Shown piece by piece: positions 1 to 5,863 of a stretch of DNA of 5,863 bases; position 1 is the stretch's first letter, and every line of letters starts with the position of its first letter. A program made the translations under genes and the position numbers. Source of the stretch: Nitrospina sp. (GTDB taxonomy: Bacteria; Nitrospinota; Nitrospinia; Nitrospinales; VA-1); contig JABJCF010000247.1 in assembly GCA_018665625.1 (NCBI GenBank), forward strand, positions 1-5,863. The letters are read 5' to 3'. Below the pieces are notes generated by a model. That model worked only from the letters and a program-made list of their open reading frames with translations, was not told the origin of the DNA and did not search any database.

Positions 1-53
1 TTAGTATCGGGTTGAATGATAAATAGTACTTTTAACTTATTCCTATTACTCAT
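1..53 (-). CDS. Start of a gene cut by the left edge, possibly a glycosyltransferase
   Basis: Only the first 17 codons are in the window; the rest lies beyond position 1. The peptide reads MSNRNKLKVLFIIQPDT: a short basic lead followed by a hydrophobic beta strand (KVLFII). This resembles the first strand of the Rossmann-like domain at the start of many GT-B glycosyltransferases, but 17 residues cannot prove a family. The ATG is supported by a GAAGGA ribosome binding site four bases upstream, the clearest such site in the window. It has the same orientation as the polysaccharide genes to its right and is probably part of the same locus, though the gap of about 480 bases may give it its own promoter. 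That a gene starts here is fairly likely; its function is a guess. Confidence 0.6.
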   Translation of the reverse strand, partial: MSNRNKLKVLFIIQPDT

Positions 54-56
54 AAT

Positions 57-62
57 TCCTTC
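57..62 (-). promoter_or_regulatory. Ribosome binding site for the left-edge gene
   Basis: On the minus strand this reads GAAGGA, then ATT, then the ATG at 53-51. It matches the Shine-Dalgarno core. The spacing is slightly short but workable. It is the main reason to call a gene start at 53. Confidence 0.5.
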
Positions 63-284
63 AGAGCACTTTTAATTGCTTATTTGATTTTGAAATCGAG
101 TGTAAACAAACATCAAGAAAATTTCACTATTGTTTCGACAGCTTGGTTGCAACAAAGTCGAGTAGCTCATGGCGAGGAATCTTTTTTTAGTCAAGTCTGA
201 CTTAAAGTGAGCAGCCAAGATTGCTTTTATTTGCGTACAAATTAATAGAAGATACTTTAGAGGATTTTTACCGCAAGCTATGTT

Positions 285-318
285 AGTCAGGTACTTTCTT
301 GCTGACTTTTTTAATTTT
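285..318 (+). terminator. Hairpin followed by a T tract, weak terminator candidate
   Basis: On the plus strand AGTCAG (285-290) can pair with CTGACT (302-307) across an 11-base loop, followed by TTTTT, AA and TTTT to 318. This has the layout of an intrinsic terminator, but the stem is only 6 bp with half G/C and the loop is long. No plus-strand gene is visible upstream inside the window, so it may be chance, or a block on antisense transcription into the locus. Confidence 0.22.
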
Positions 319-342
319 GGCATGATCATGATTTATTGTCAA
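314..342 (-). promoter_or_regulatory. Weak candidate promoter in the gap
   Basis: The minus strand has a perfect -35 hexamer TTGACA (342-337), 17 bases, then CAAAAT (319-314), which matches 4 of 6 positions of the -10 consensus. It points toward the gene starting at 53 and would give a leader of roughly 250 bases. Such matches are common by chance in AT-rich DNA. Confidence 0.2.
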
Positions 343-452
343 TTTGTAGAATTTATCGGCTTTTCTGAGTTCCTTCAGCAGGGAAATATTAATAAATATG
401 AATCTTTAACGAAAATTTGATTCTTATAGGTATTATCGGGAGTTTCAGCAAA

Positions 453-470
453 TAAGTTGATCAAAACTTA
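453..470 (-). terminator. Small AT-rich hairpin after the GT4 gene, doubtful terminator
   Basis: TAAGTT (453-458) and AACTTA (465-470) form a perfect 6-bp inverted repeat around a 6-base loop, about 60 bases past the GT4 stop. The stem has one G/C pair and is followed on the minus strand by only TTT, so it would be a poor terminator by itself. It is the only stem-loop near the end of the five-gene block. Confidence 0.12.
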
Positions 471-483
471 ACAGATCCAGGAA

Positions 484-512
484 ATAAAAGGTCCAGGTCT
501 ATGATTTGTCAA
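484..512 (-). promoter_or_regulatory. Candidate promoter just past the GT4 gene
   Basis: The minus strand shows TTGACA (512-507), a 17-base spacer, then TTTTAT (489-484), a 4 of 6 match to the -10 consensus. It would drive transcription toward the left-edge gene with a leader of over 400 bases. The perfect palindrome at 514-525 lies directly upstream of the -35 hexamer, where a regulator could bind. This is inference from consensus matching only. Confidence 0.22.
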
Positions 513-513
513 T

Positions 514-525
514 CGTATTAATACG
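514..525. repeat. 12-bp perfect palindrome CGTATTAATACG
   Basis: CGTATTAATACG equals its own reverse complement and sits seven bases past the GT4 stop codon. It has no loop, so it is more like a dimeric DNA-binding site than a terminator stem. It abuts the TTGACA at 507-512 with one base between. No known regulator is recognised. Confidence 0.35.
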
Positions 526-532
526 GGTGGAT

Positions 533-1663
533 TCAAACACAAGTATTTAGAGCAAGACCCATGGTTTGCATGAAAATAGCATTTACCTTGTGTACATCGT
601 ATTTTTCGACAGCCAAATCTCGTCCTTTAGGCCCCATTTGATCAATCAACCCTGGGTCTTTAATAAATCGCTCCATAGTTTGTACTAAAGTGTTTACATC
701 TTTTACGGGAACCAAAAAACCATTTTCAGAATCTATTACTGTTTGACGGCACCCCGGTGTATCCGTCGTTATTACTGGGCGTCCCATTGACATGGCCTCA
801 AGGACTGTTCTCGGCGTTCCTTCCCTGTATGAAGGGAGAACATACACGCTGGCTTCTGCGATATAGGGGCGCACATCGTTTGTGTAATCAAGAATTTCAA
901 CCACTCCACTTTGTTTCCATTTTTGGTAATGCGAAATATCAATCGATGATGGGTTGCTGTCAGGACGTGTGACAAAACGTAAAATAACCTCAGGGTAGCG
1001 CTCTTTAATAATTTTAGCGGCATCAATATATTCGAAAACTCCTTTTTCTTTGATTAACCTGGAAATCATGAGAAAAACCAGTGGTTTTTTTATCAATTGG
1101 GTTGGTTTGTAATGATCAATGTCGACGCCAGATCCATTGACGAGAACAGTTTCCTTATTTTTTGCGACAATTCCTAAATCTTTGAAAAGAGTTAAGTCGT
1201 CCTGATTTTGAAAAAAAACAGCCGTATTGTTTTTTAACCCGAACTGATATAGCCGGCGGACAATATAGTTAAGGATTCTAAATCGGATCCCAGAGCCTAA
1301 AAAGGGATGCCCGAGACCGGTGACCATAGAATAGACATTTGGGACTCCTGCCAAATGGGCTGCATAAGAGCCATATATATTTGGTTTTACCATATAGGAC
1401 AAAACAGCATCTGGACGGAACTTTCTTAGAAGTCTATAAATTTTAACTAAAGAAAACAGATCTCCGGCAGGGTTGAAGCTATTGCGTTTTAAAGGATAAT
1501 ACTCATAATTTACTCTTATCTTCGCTAAATCGGAAATAATGGAACGGTCTTGGCTAGGGCCTAGAACCGTGACTTGGTTCCCAGATTCAACAAAAGCTTT
1601 TAACAGATTTCCACGAAAATTTATTAATGATTCTGAGTGACCGCTGATTAAAACTATTTTCAT
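533..1663 (-). CDS. GT4 family glycosyltransferase, PglA-like lineage
   Basis: This 376-residue enzyme has the normal length and layout of a GT-B fold, retaining GT4 glycosyltransferase. The N-terminal domain starts MKIVLISGHSESLINFRG with the typical NFRG loop (residues 15-18). The nucleotide-sugar-binding C-terminal domain shows NGSGVD (176-181), SRLIKEKGV (201-209, with R202 and K207 placed to bind donor phosphates), DVRPYIAEASVYVLPSYREG (263-282) and the EX7E pair E281/E289, then PVITTDTPGCR and NGFLVP. This set is typical of PglA-like enzymes and their O-antigen and EPS relatives, which add a sugar to an undecaprenyl-diphosphate-linked acceptor at the inner face of the cytoplasmic membrane. 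Donor and acceptor cannot be read from sequence. A usual G-P-x-D-x-NP segment reads TRPDSNP (232-238) here. The gene starts 17 bases after the deacetylase stop with no strong ribosome binding site, so translational coupling is plausible. Family assignment is firm. Confidence 0.93.
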   Translation of the reverse strand: MKIVLISGHSESLINFRGNLLKAFVESGNQVTVLGPSQDRSIISDLAKIRVNYEYYPLKRNSFNPAGDLFSLVKIYRLLRKFRPDAVLSYMVKPNIYGSYAAHLAGVPNVYSMVTGLGHPFLGSGIRFRILNYIVRRLYQFGLKNNTAVFFQNQDDLTLFKDLGIVAKNKETVLVNGSGVDIDHYKPTQLIKKPLVFLMISRLIKEKGVFEYIDAAKIIKERYPEVILRFVTRPDSNPSSIDISHYQKWKQSGVVEILDYTNDVRPYIAEASVYVLPSYREGTPRTVLEAMSMGRPVITTDTPGCRQTVIDSENGFLVPVKDVNTLVQTMERFIKDPGLIDQMGPKGRDLAVEKYDVHKVNAIFMQTMGLALNTCV

Positions 1664-1680
1664 TCTAAAATTGGAAACCT

Positions 1681-2553
1681 TTATGCGATTTTGTTGTGGA
1701 TCTCTTCGTTCTTAAGGAGTTTTTCCCTGAGATTTGCAAAGGTAGTGAATTGATAGTCATTTTCTTGAAGGAGCTTTATTACCTTGGATAATTTATTAAA
1801 TACGGAAGGTCGTCCAAGTGAAAACCTTGTCTTGTTTGCTAAAGATGCCCCTTCAGGATAAACGGGATTAGGCAGGGCGGATGTTTCAAAAGGGTGGATA
1901 TACAAAACATATAATTCTTCCTTTTTCAGGTATTTCGACAACAGACTTTTCATTAACAACCAGGGAAATATTCTTAAATAACCCCCTCCTGAAATAGGAA
2001 TTTGTTTTCCTCCCAAGGGAAGAGTGCTAATTTGGAACTCGAAAAAATCTTTGTGGCGATAGACTTCGGAGGAGCATTTTTTAAAACCGGACATATCTAT
2101 TTCGCCGTAAAGAGGGTGGTCACCAAATAAGATACGGCTGGAATCATAGAGGTACCCCACTTGTTTTAGAATGTCCAACCGTGCTCTGTCGAGACTAAAG
2201 CATGGCGCTCTATATCCAGAAACCTCTTGGCCCAATAGACTCTCCAATTCCTCCTTGCAAGATTTGACTTCCTTTTCAAAAGCTTCTGTCGATAGGGTCA
2301 GAGGTCGAATATGGCTCTGCCCATGGGACCCAATTTCATGGCCTAATTGCAAAATTTCCTGAAGCTTCCTTTTTATTTTAGGGATTAATTCTCCCAGTAC
2401 AAAAAAGGACGAAGGAACCTGATGGGATTCTATGATTTTTAAATATCCATCAAGGCCGTCCAGCATTGAATAGGTCCGGTCACACTTTTTTCTGGCAAAA
2501 TAATCCACATGATACCAATCTTCAATGTCTAGAGATAAAATTGCGTATTTCAT
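1681..2553 (-). CDS. Polysaccharide deacetylase, NodB fold, XrtA/PEP-CTERM-associated type
   Basis: This 290-residue protein has the NodB (carbohydrate esterase 4-like) motifs: SLDIED (residues 7-12) with the early catalytic or metal aspartate, SHGQSH (76-81) giving metal ligands H77 and H81, GYRAP (113-117), YDSS (136-139, D137), and LYIHPFE (217-223) with the late histidine H220. The segment FQISTLPLGGKQIPISGGGYLRIFPW (173-198) and the ending RFSLGR...FTTFANL match the C-terminal region typical of polysaccharide deacetylases in exosortase XrtA/PEP-CTERM EPS loci. The start is right because the first motif begins seven residues in. There is no signal peptide, so it probably acts in the cytoplasm on a lipid-linked glycan or precursor, removing acetyl groups. 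It starts 11 bases after the methyltransferase stop, with a weak GAAG upstream, and is followed closely by the glycosyltransferase. Family is firm; substrate is unknown. Confidence 0.92.
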   Translation of the reverse strand: MKYAILSLDIEDWYHVDYFARKKCDRTYSMLDGLDGYLKIIESHQVPSSFFVLGELIPKIKRKLQEILQLGHEIGSHGQSHIRPLTLSTEAFEKEVKSCKEELESLLGQEVSGYRAPCFSLDRARLDILKQVGYLYDSSRILFGDHPLYGEIDMSGFKKCSSEVYRHKDFFEFQISTLPLGGKQIPISGGGYLRIFPWLLMKSLLSKYLKKEELYVLYIHPFETSALPNPVYPEGASLANKTRFSLGRPSVFNKLSKVIKLLQENDYQFTTFANLREKLLKNEEIHNKIA

Positions 2554-2564
2554 GATTCTTCGAA

Positions 2565-3227
2565 CTATAAATTAATTTTTACAAAATATTCGCGGTCATT
2601 ATCTAATATCTGATAATTCTTAAAGCCACAAGATCGAAGCATATTATCTAATGCTTCTTTAGAACGATAATACAAGGGGCAACCTTTTAAAAAGTATCGG
2701 ATCTTTCTTATAGAATTAAGAAAACCTTCTGATTTGGGAAAAGACCCCAGAATCATTTTAGTAGTTTCATTTTTTGCTTTATTCAAAAGCCGGGCCGGGT
2801 CTTCTATATAATCAAAGACTCCCATCAAAACAGCTGCGTCAAATTTTTCGTTGAATGGGTGTTCAAAATAGTTGTCACATATGAATTTGGTATTTCCAGT
2901 AGGGAACTCTTGCTGGCAAGTTTGTTCGGCCAGTTTTATCATCTCTTCTGCCATATCAATGCCGGTTACGGATTTATCTATTTTCAAGAACTGGACTGCG
3001 TATCTCCCGGAACCACAACCAATATCCAGTACTGATTGAACTTCTTTAGTATCAATACTATTTAAAGTTTTTTCAAAACGGAGATACATACTTTTTCGAA
3101 ATTTAGTGTCTATCCAGCGATCAAAAGTTGTTTTTCTTTCGGAGGGCTCATAAATTGCATCAAATTTTTTTGCGTAGGAGTCAAATGTAGATTTTACTTT
3201 TTCGGAATCAGAGATTTGATCACTCAT
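2565..3227 (-). CDS. Class I SAM-dependent methyltransferase
   Basis: This 220-residue protein is a complete small Rossmann-fold methyltransferase. Motif I is VLDIGCGSG (residues 66-74), the SAM-binding glycine loop. TGID (88-91) follows with the acidic residue that binds the SAM ribose, then the motif II-like FDAAVLMGVFDYIEDP (129-144). A helical N-terminal lead, VKSTFDSYAKKFDAIYE, is common to methyltransferases of this kind. There is no signal peptide or membrane segment, so it is cytoplasmic. Its place between asnB and a polysaccharide deacetylase suggests O- or N-methylation of a sugar in the repeat unit, but that is inferred from context only. The ATG has no good ribosome binding site. 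The TAG stop is 11 bases before the deacetylase ATG. Local composition is AT-rich (three sampled 60-base lines have 20, 22 and 23 G/C), unlike the gene upstream. Confidence 0.88.
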   Translation of the reverse strand: MSDQISDSEKVKSTFDSYAKKFDAIYEPSERKTTFDRWIDTKFRKSMYLRFEKTLNSIDTKEVQSVLDIGCGSGRYAVQFLKIDKSVTGIDMAEEMIKLAEQTCQQEFPTGNTKFICDNYFEHPFNEKFDAAVLMGVFDYIEDPARLLNKAKNETTKMILGSFPKSEGFLNSIRKIRYFLKGCPLYYRSKEALDNMLRSCGFKNYQILDNDREYFVKINL

Positions 3228-3282
3228 AATTATTAGTTCTATTTAGTGTGGAAAATTTTAAAATGGAAATTACATATAATAT

Positions 3283-5250
3283 TTAATGATTGTTAGCTTC
3301 CAGCCAAGCTTGAAACATTAAAACATTCCATAAATTGAAATGCCAGTGGCGTTTTCCTTTGAGATGCTCCTCCCACTTTTCTCGAATGATAGTGGGTTGA
3401 AAAAAACCTCCCTCTCGTAGCTTTTTTTCGCTTAGAAGATTCTCTGCCCAGTCTTTAAGAGGGCCGCGTAACCAAGAAGCCAGAGGAATTCCGAAACCCA
3501 TTTTGGGCCGATCAACAAGATCCTTTGGAACATATTGATAAAGTACTTGTCGTAATAGCCATTTGCCAGATCCATTTTTGATTTTCATTGACTGGGGAAT
3601 TTTCCAGGCCCATTCGACTAAACGGTGATCCAGAAATGGTATTCGAGCTTCCAGGCTTACTCCCATACTTGCGCGGTCTACTTTAACTAGAATGTCATCG
3701 GGGAGATAGGAGACGGTATCTAAATACATCATCCTTTGGACAAAGCTCTGAAGTTCAGGCCATTTTTCTCGCTCAGTAACAATTGTTTTGGTTTCTCTTC
3801 CCTTGATAAGCAATTGCTCTGGATGCGTCCATTGGCTAGTGAGACGATAATACAAGGAATCAGGATCAGGCATTTCCATTACGTCAGCCAATTTTTGGAA
3901 TTTGTCACCAAAGGTGCCTAGCATTCCATACTCCTTAAACAGTGGAGCGAGAAGACTGGCAAAATGATCCCACTGACCGGGCGACGGGATTCTTAAGGTA
4001 TTTGCGGCCAGTTTTCTTAAAAGTAAAGGAATCCAGCTAATTTTTTTCCAAATATCTGGAGCCCAAAAATACCGATTGTAACCCCCGAATAACTCATCTC
4101 CTCCATCACCGGAAAGACAAACGGTGACATGTTGCCGAGCCATCTGTGAAACAAGAAACGTAGGAATTTGCGAGGAGTCAGCAAACGGTTCGGAATACAA
4201 GGTATGCAAACGGGGTATTACATCTAAAGCTTCCTCTGGGGTCACATAAAGTTCGGTATGATCTGTTCCCAGATGCCTGGCAACACGTGCGGCAAACTCC
4301 GCTTCATTAAAGCCTGTTTCATGCATTCCTATTGAAAAAGTCTTAACGGGTCTATTGCTTTCAGCTTGCATTAGGGCAACAATAGTCGAAGAGTCCACAC
4401 CGCCTGATAGAAAAGCTCCTAAAGGTACATCTGAAACCATGCGATTGCGAATGGAATCCCGTAAAAGCGTATCTAATTCGGACACAGCCTCGGTTTCTGA
4501 ACCTATGAAAGAATTTTGCAAACCTTGTTCTGCAGCATTCTTTGCCGACCAATAGCTTACTGGCCCATCCGAAGTTTCTGGGGCCAATCCATTTATAGTT
4601 AAGTAATTCCCAGGGGCTAGCTTTTGAATGCCTTGGTATATGCTGTAGGGGCAAGGTACATAACTATATCTTAAGTAAAGTGCTAACGCATTGTGATCCA
4701 CCTCGCTTTTAAAGTCAGGGTGGCATCGAATGGCACTCAACTCGGACCCAAAGAAAAACTGTTTGTTTGACCATCCGTAGTACAGAGGCTTTTCCCCCAA
4801 GCGGTCGCGTCCCAGATGTAGAAGGCGTTTTTCGCGGTCCCACAGGGCAAATGCAAACATCCCATTGAAAGAATGTAGGGCTTCTTGAATACCCCACTGT
4901 TCAAAAGCAACCAGCATCACTTCGGTATCAGAATGCCCTGTGAAAGGAGAAACTGTTGTCATTTCTGATTCCAGTTTCTGACGAATTTCAGAAAAGTTAT
5001 AAATTTCTCCGTTATAGGTAAGGATGTATCGGCCCGTGGCTGAGACCATGGGTTGGTGGCCTGCGACTGAAAGGTCAATGATAGAAAGCCGCTTATGACC
5101 CAATGCTATGCCTGATTCAGCATCAACCCACACACCCCTGTCATCCGGTCCGCGATGGTCAAGCGGGTGGGTCATATCTCGCGTCAGGGCGAGTAGTTCT
5201 TCCTGGCTCCTACGACGGGCAGGATCAAAAAAACCAACTATACCGCACAT
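3283..5250 (-). CDS. asnB: Glutamine-dependent asparagine synthase-type amidotransferase
   Basis: This 655-residue protein has both domains of AsnB. The N-terminal class II glutaminase domain starts MCGIVGFFD, with Cys2 as nucleophile once Met1 is removed, which fixes the start. It continues with HRGPD (32-36), NGEIYN (80-85), SDTEV (107-111) and GMFAFALWD (130-138). The synthase domain has the ATP-pyrophosphatase loop SGGVDSS (282-288), SGDGGDELFGGY (380-391), LPDDILVKVDRASMGVSLEA (516-535) and RPKMGFGIPL (581-590). All key residues are present, so it should be active: glutamine hydrolysis supplies ammonia to amidate an ATP-activated carboxylate. At 655 residues it is longer than E. coli AsnB and typical of AsnB homologues in O-antigen and EPS clusters, sometimes called WbpS. 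There it is thought to amidate a sugar carboxylate, though free asparagine synthesis is not excluded. A weak AGG lies about ten bases upstream of the ATG. Base composition is unusually G+C-rich for the locus. Confidence 0.95.
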   Translation of the reverse strand: MCGIVGFFDPARRRSQEELLALTRDMTHPLDHRGPDDRGVWVDAESGIALGHKRLSIIDLSVAGHQPMVSATGRYILTYNGEIYNFSEIRQKLESEMTTVSPFTGHSDTEVMLVAFEQWGIQEALHSFNGMFAFALWDREKRLLHLGRDRLGEKPLYYGWSNKQFFFGSELSAIRCHPDFKSEVDHNALALYLRYSYVPCPYSIYQGIQKLAPGNYLTINGLAPETSDGPVSYWSAKNAAEQGLQNSFIGSETEAVSELDTLLRDSIRNRMVSDVPLGAFLSGGVDSSTIVALMQAESNRPVKTFSIGMHETGFNEAEFAARVARHLGTDHTELYVTPEEALDVIPRLHTLYSEPFADSSQIPTFLVSQMARQHVTVCLSGDGGDELFGGYNRYFWAPDIWKKISWIPLLLRKLAANTLRIPSPGQWDHFASLLAPLFKEYGMLGTFGDKFQKLADVMEMPDPDSLYYRLTSQWTHPEQLLIKGRETKTIVTEREKWPELQSFVQRMMYLDTVSYLPDDILVKVDRASMGVSLEARIPFLDHRLVEWAWKIPQSMKIKNGSGKWLLRQVLYQYVPKDLVDRPKMGFGIPLASWLRGPLKDWAENLLSEKKLREGGFFQPTIIREKWEEHLKGKRHWHFNLWNVLMFQAWLEANNH

Positions 5251-5301
5251 TAGATTTCGCCTGTTTCTGGTTTGACCCTTAAAAAATAATAGGGGACCAT
5301 T

Positions 5302-5863
5302 TTATGGATTGTTAGAGATTGAAATTGACGATGGCTTTATCTTAGTTAGATAGACTATTAATAATAAAAGTATAGGCAGTATTTGAGCCTTATAGCGAAT
5401 AGCCGTTCCAAAATTTTGGTATGAAATAAAACAAAAGAAACCAGCCCATGTTGCAATTAATAAAATTAACCACATGAAAATGGGATTTTTAATGTTTCTC
5501 CATCGTATTTTTAAAAATCCTATAAATAAAAAAATAAGTAAAAAAATATTTTCAAAACCCGCTAGGATGCCCAAAAGGCTTGGCAGCTCCCAGGGGAGAG
5601 GACGAAATAAGGCTGTGAACGTACCCAAAGGCAAAAATGAAAATATATCGTTCCATGTGTTAAATTGAACATTCATTATATTGCGCGAACCGCTTTCATA
5701 ACTCAAATCCTTGGTTGATACTATTTTTAGCCAATGTAAGACCGAATCTAAGTTATTTTTCAATTGAAAATATAACATAAATTGTTTACCCAGAAAAAAT
5801 GTAATAATAGGTGGAGCTAGGCAGAGGGCTATTTTTTTTAATAATTTGATATCGCTTGTTAAA
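5302..5863 (-). CDS. C-terminal part of a polytopic membrane protein of EPS loci, cut by the right edge
   Basis: The reading frame is open from the window edge to a TAA at 5304-5302, giving 186 residues; the true start lies beyond 5863, so the ATG at 5778 should not be taken as the start. About four hydrophobic segments are visible: near residues 11-33 (IALCLAPPIITFFLG...), GILAGFENIFLLIFLFIGFL, PIFMWLILLIATWAGFFCFI and a final AQILPILLLLIVYL, followed by a short polar tail. Between the first two is a long polar loop with a hydrophobic end that reads TALFRPLPWE. I know this R-P-x-PWE signature and a later NFG...R...Q.LP pattern (here NFGTAIRYKAQILP) from large, poorly characterised membrane proteins in exopolysaccharide clusters. 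A role in polymerisation, sugar transfer or export is plausible but unproven. It ends 51 bases before asnB and is very AT-rich (15 G/C in the line 5461-5520). Confidence 0.8.
   Translation of the reverse strand, partial: LTSDIKLLKKIALCLAPPIITFFLGKQFMLYFQLKNNLDSVLHWLKIVSTKDLSYESGSRNIMNVQFNTWNDIFSFLPLGTFTALFRPLPWELPSLLGILAGFENIFLLIFLFIGFLKIRWRNIKNPIFMWLILLIATWAGFFCFISYQNFGTAIRYKAQILPILLLLIVYLTKIKPSSISISNNP

Larger units (their letters stand above)
72..405 (-). pseudogene. Possible decayed or frameshifted small gene, unidentified
   Basis: Three overlapping minus-strand stretches in different frames look protein-like. The first is open from 405 to 286 (40 codons, no ATG) and includes KELRKADKFYKLTINHDHAK. 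The second is an 85-codon frame with ATG at 329 and stop at 74-72, starting MIMPKLKKSARKYLTNIACG, with no ribosome binding site. The third is open from 186 to 130 and reads KKIPRHELLDFVATKLSKQ before a TAG. The second frame could join the third through a one-base shift at the T7 run at 182-188, giving a protein end more natural than its own tail. The 85-codon frame could instead be a real small gene, since its stop is 18 bases before the left-edge gene. Chance openness in AT-rich DNA is also possible. I do not recognise a family. Confidence 0.2.
54..532. other. AT-rich gap between the GT4 gene and the left-edge gene
   Basis: About 480 bases hold no gene I can identify, in a locus whose other gaps are 11 to 55 bases. 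The stretch is strongly AT-rich (one sampled 60-base line, 61-120, has 17 G/C). It contains a 12-bp palindrome just past the GT4 stop codon, two TTGACA hexamers on the minus strand with weak -10 partners, a plus-strand hairpin followed by a T tract, and overlapping minus-strand open stretches in different frames. It could be a promoter and leader region for the left-edge gene, the remains of a decayed gene, or both. I saw no tRNA, IS end or array in it. Confidence 0.6.

Noticed and set aside
269..274. GCGGTA on the minus strand, resembling part of the ops element (GGCGGTAG) used by RfaH
   Set aside because: Only 6 of 8 positions match and no JUMPstart-like context is visible.
322..420. 32-codon plus-strand frame beginning MIMIYCQFVEF
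   Set aside because: Too short, with no ribosome binding site and no downstream continuation.
476..497. Direct repeat of TCCAGG at 476-481 and 492-497
   Set aside because: Only two six-base copies; no larger repeat or known site is evident.
757..1026. Open frames of 71 and 84 codons on either strand inside the GT4 gene
   Set aside because: They overlap a gene with clear catalytic motifs in another frame and have no recognisable domains; they are shadows of it.
3228..3282. Palindromic ATTTTAAAAT between asnB and the methyltransferase
   Set aside because: Simple A/T palindromes are expected by chance in such AT-rich DNA; no promoter or terminator pattern accompanies it.
4355..4897. Several 60- to 97-codon open frames inside asnB
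   Set aside because: All lie within the well-conserved AsnB coding sequence; composition explains the openness.
5251..5301. Possible hairpin (CCCT/AGGG) in the gap between the membrane protein gene and asnB
   Set aside because: The stem is only 4 bp with a long AT-rich loop and no T tract after it; it does not qualify as a terminator.
5474..5668. 64-codon plus-strand frame rich in lysine, opposite the membrane protein
   Set aside because: It is antisense to hydrophobic membrane segments, which commonly yields Lys/Asn-rich shadow frames.

Overview
This window looks like part of a surface or extracellular polysaccharide (EPS, capsule or O-antigen type) biosynthesis locus of a bacterium. The deacetylase is of the type tied to exosortase (XrtA/PEP-CTERM) polysaccharide loci, which suggests a Gram-negative host. 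The DNA is mostly AT-rich. I cannot name a genus from the sequence.

Every convincing gene is on the minus strand, so the locus reads from right to left. In transcription order it holds: (1) the C-terminal 186 residues of a polytopic membrane protein, cut by the right edge; (2) a full-length glutamine-dependent asparagine synthase-type amidotransferase (655 aa); (3) a class I SAM-dependent methyltransferase (220 aa); (4) a NodB-type polysaccharide deacetylase of the XrtA-associated kind (290 aa); (5) a GT4 glycosyltransferase of the PglA-like lineage (376 aa). Gaps between these are 51, 55, 11 and 17 bases, with no convincing terminator, so they probably form one transcript. A gap of about 480 bases follows, then the first 17 codons of another gene, which begins with a good ribosome binding site and runs off the left edge. 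Its N-terminus looks like that of a glycosyltransferase.

A plausible division of labour is this. The GT4 enzyme adds a sugar to an undecaprenyl-diphosphate-linked repeat unit. The deacetylase removes an N- or O-acetyl group from the glycan. The methyltransferase caps or decorates a sugar. The AsnB-type enzyme amidates a carboxylate, possibly a uronic acid. The membrane protein takes part in polymerisation, transfer or export. The enzyme families are well supported by motifs; the specific substrates are inference.

The least ordinary parts are the 54-532 gap and the base composition of asnB. The gap is AT-rich and holds overlapping protein-like open stretches in different minus-strand frames, a 12-bp perfect palindrome, possible promoters, and a hairpin followed by a T tract on the plus strand. 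The asnB gene is clearly richer in G+C than the genes beside it. I found no RNA gene, CRISPR array, insertion sequence or clearly new system.
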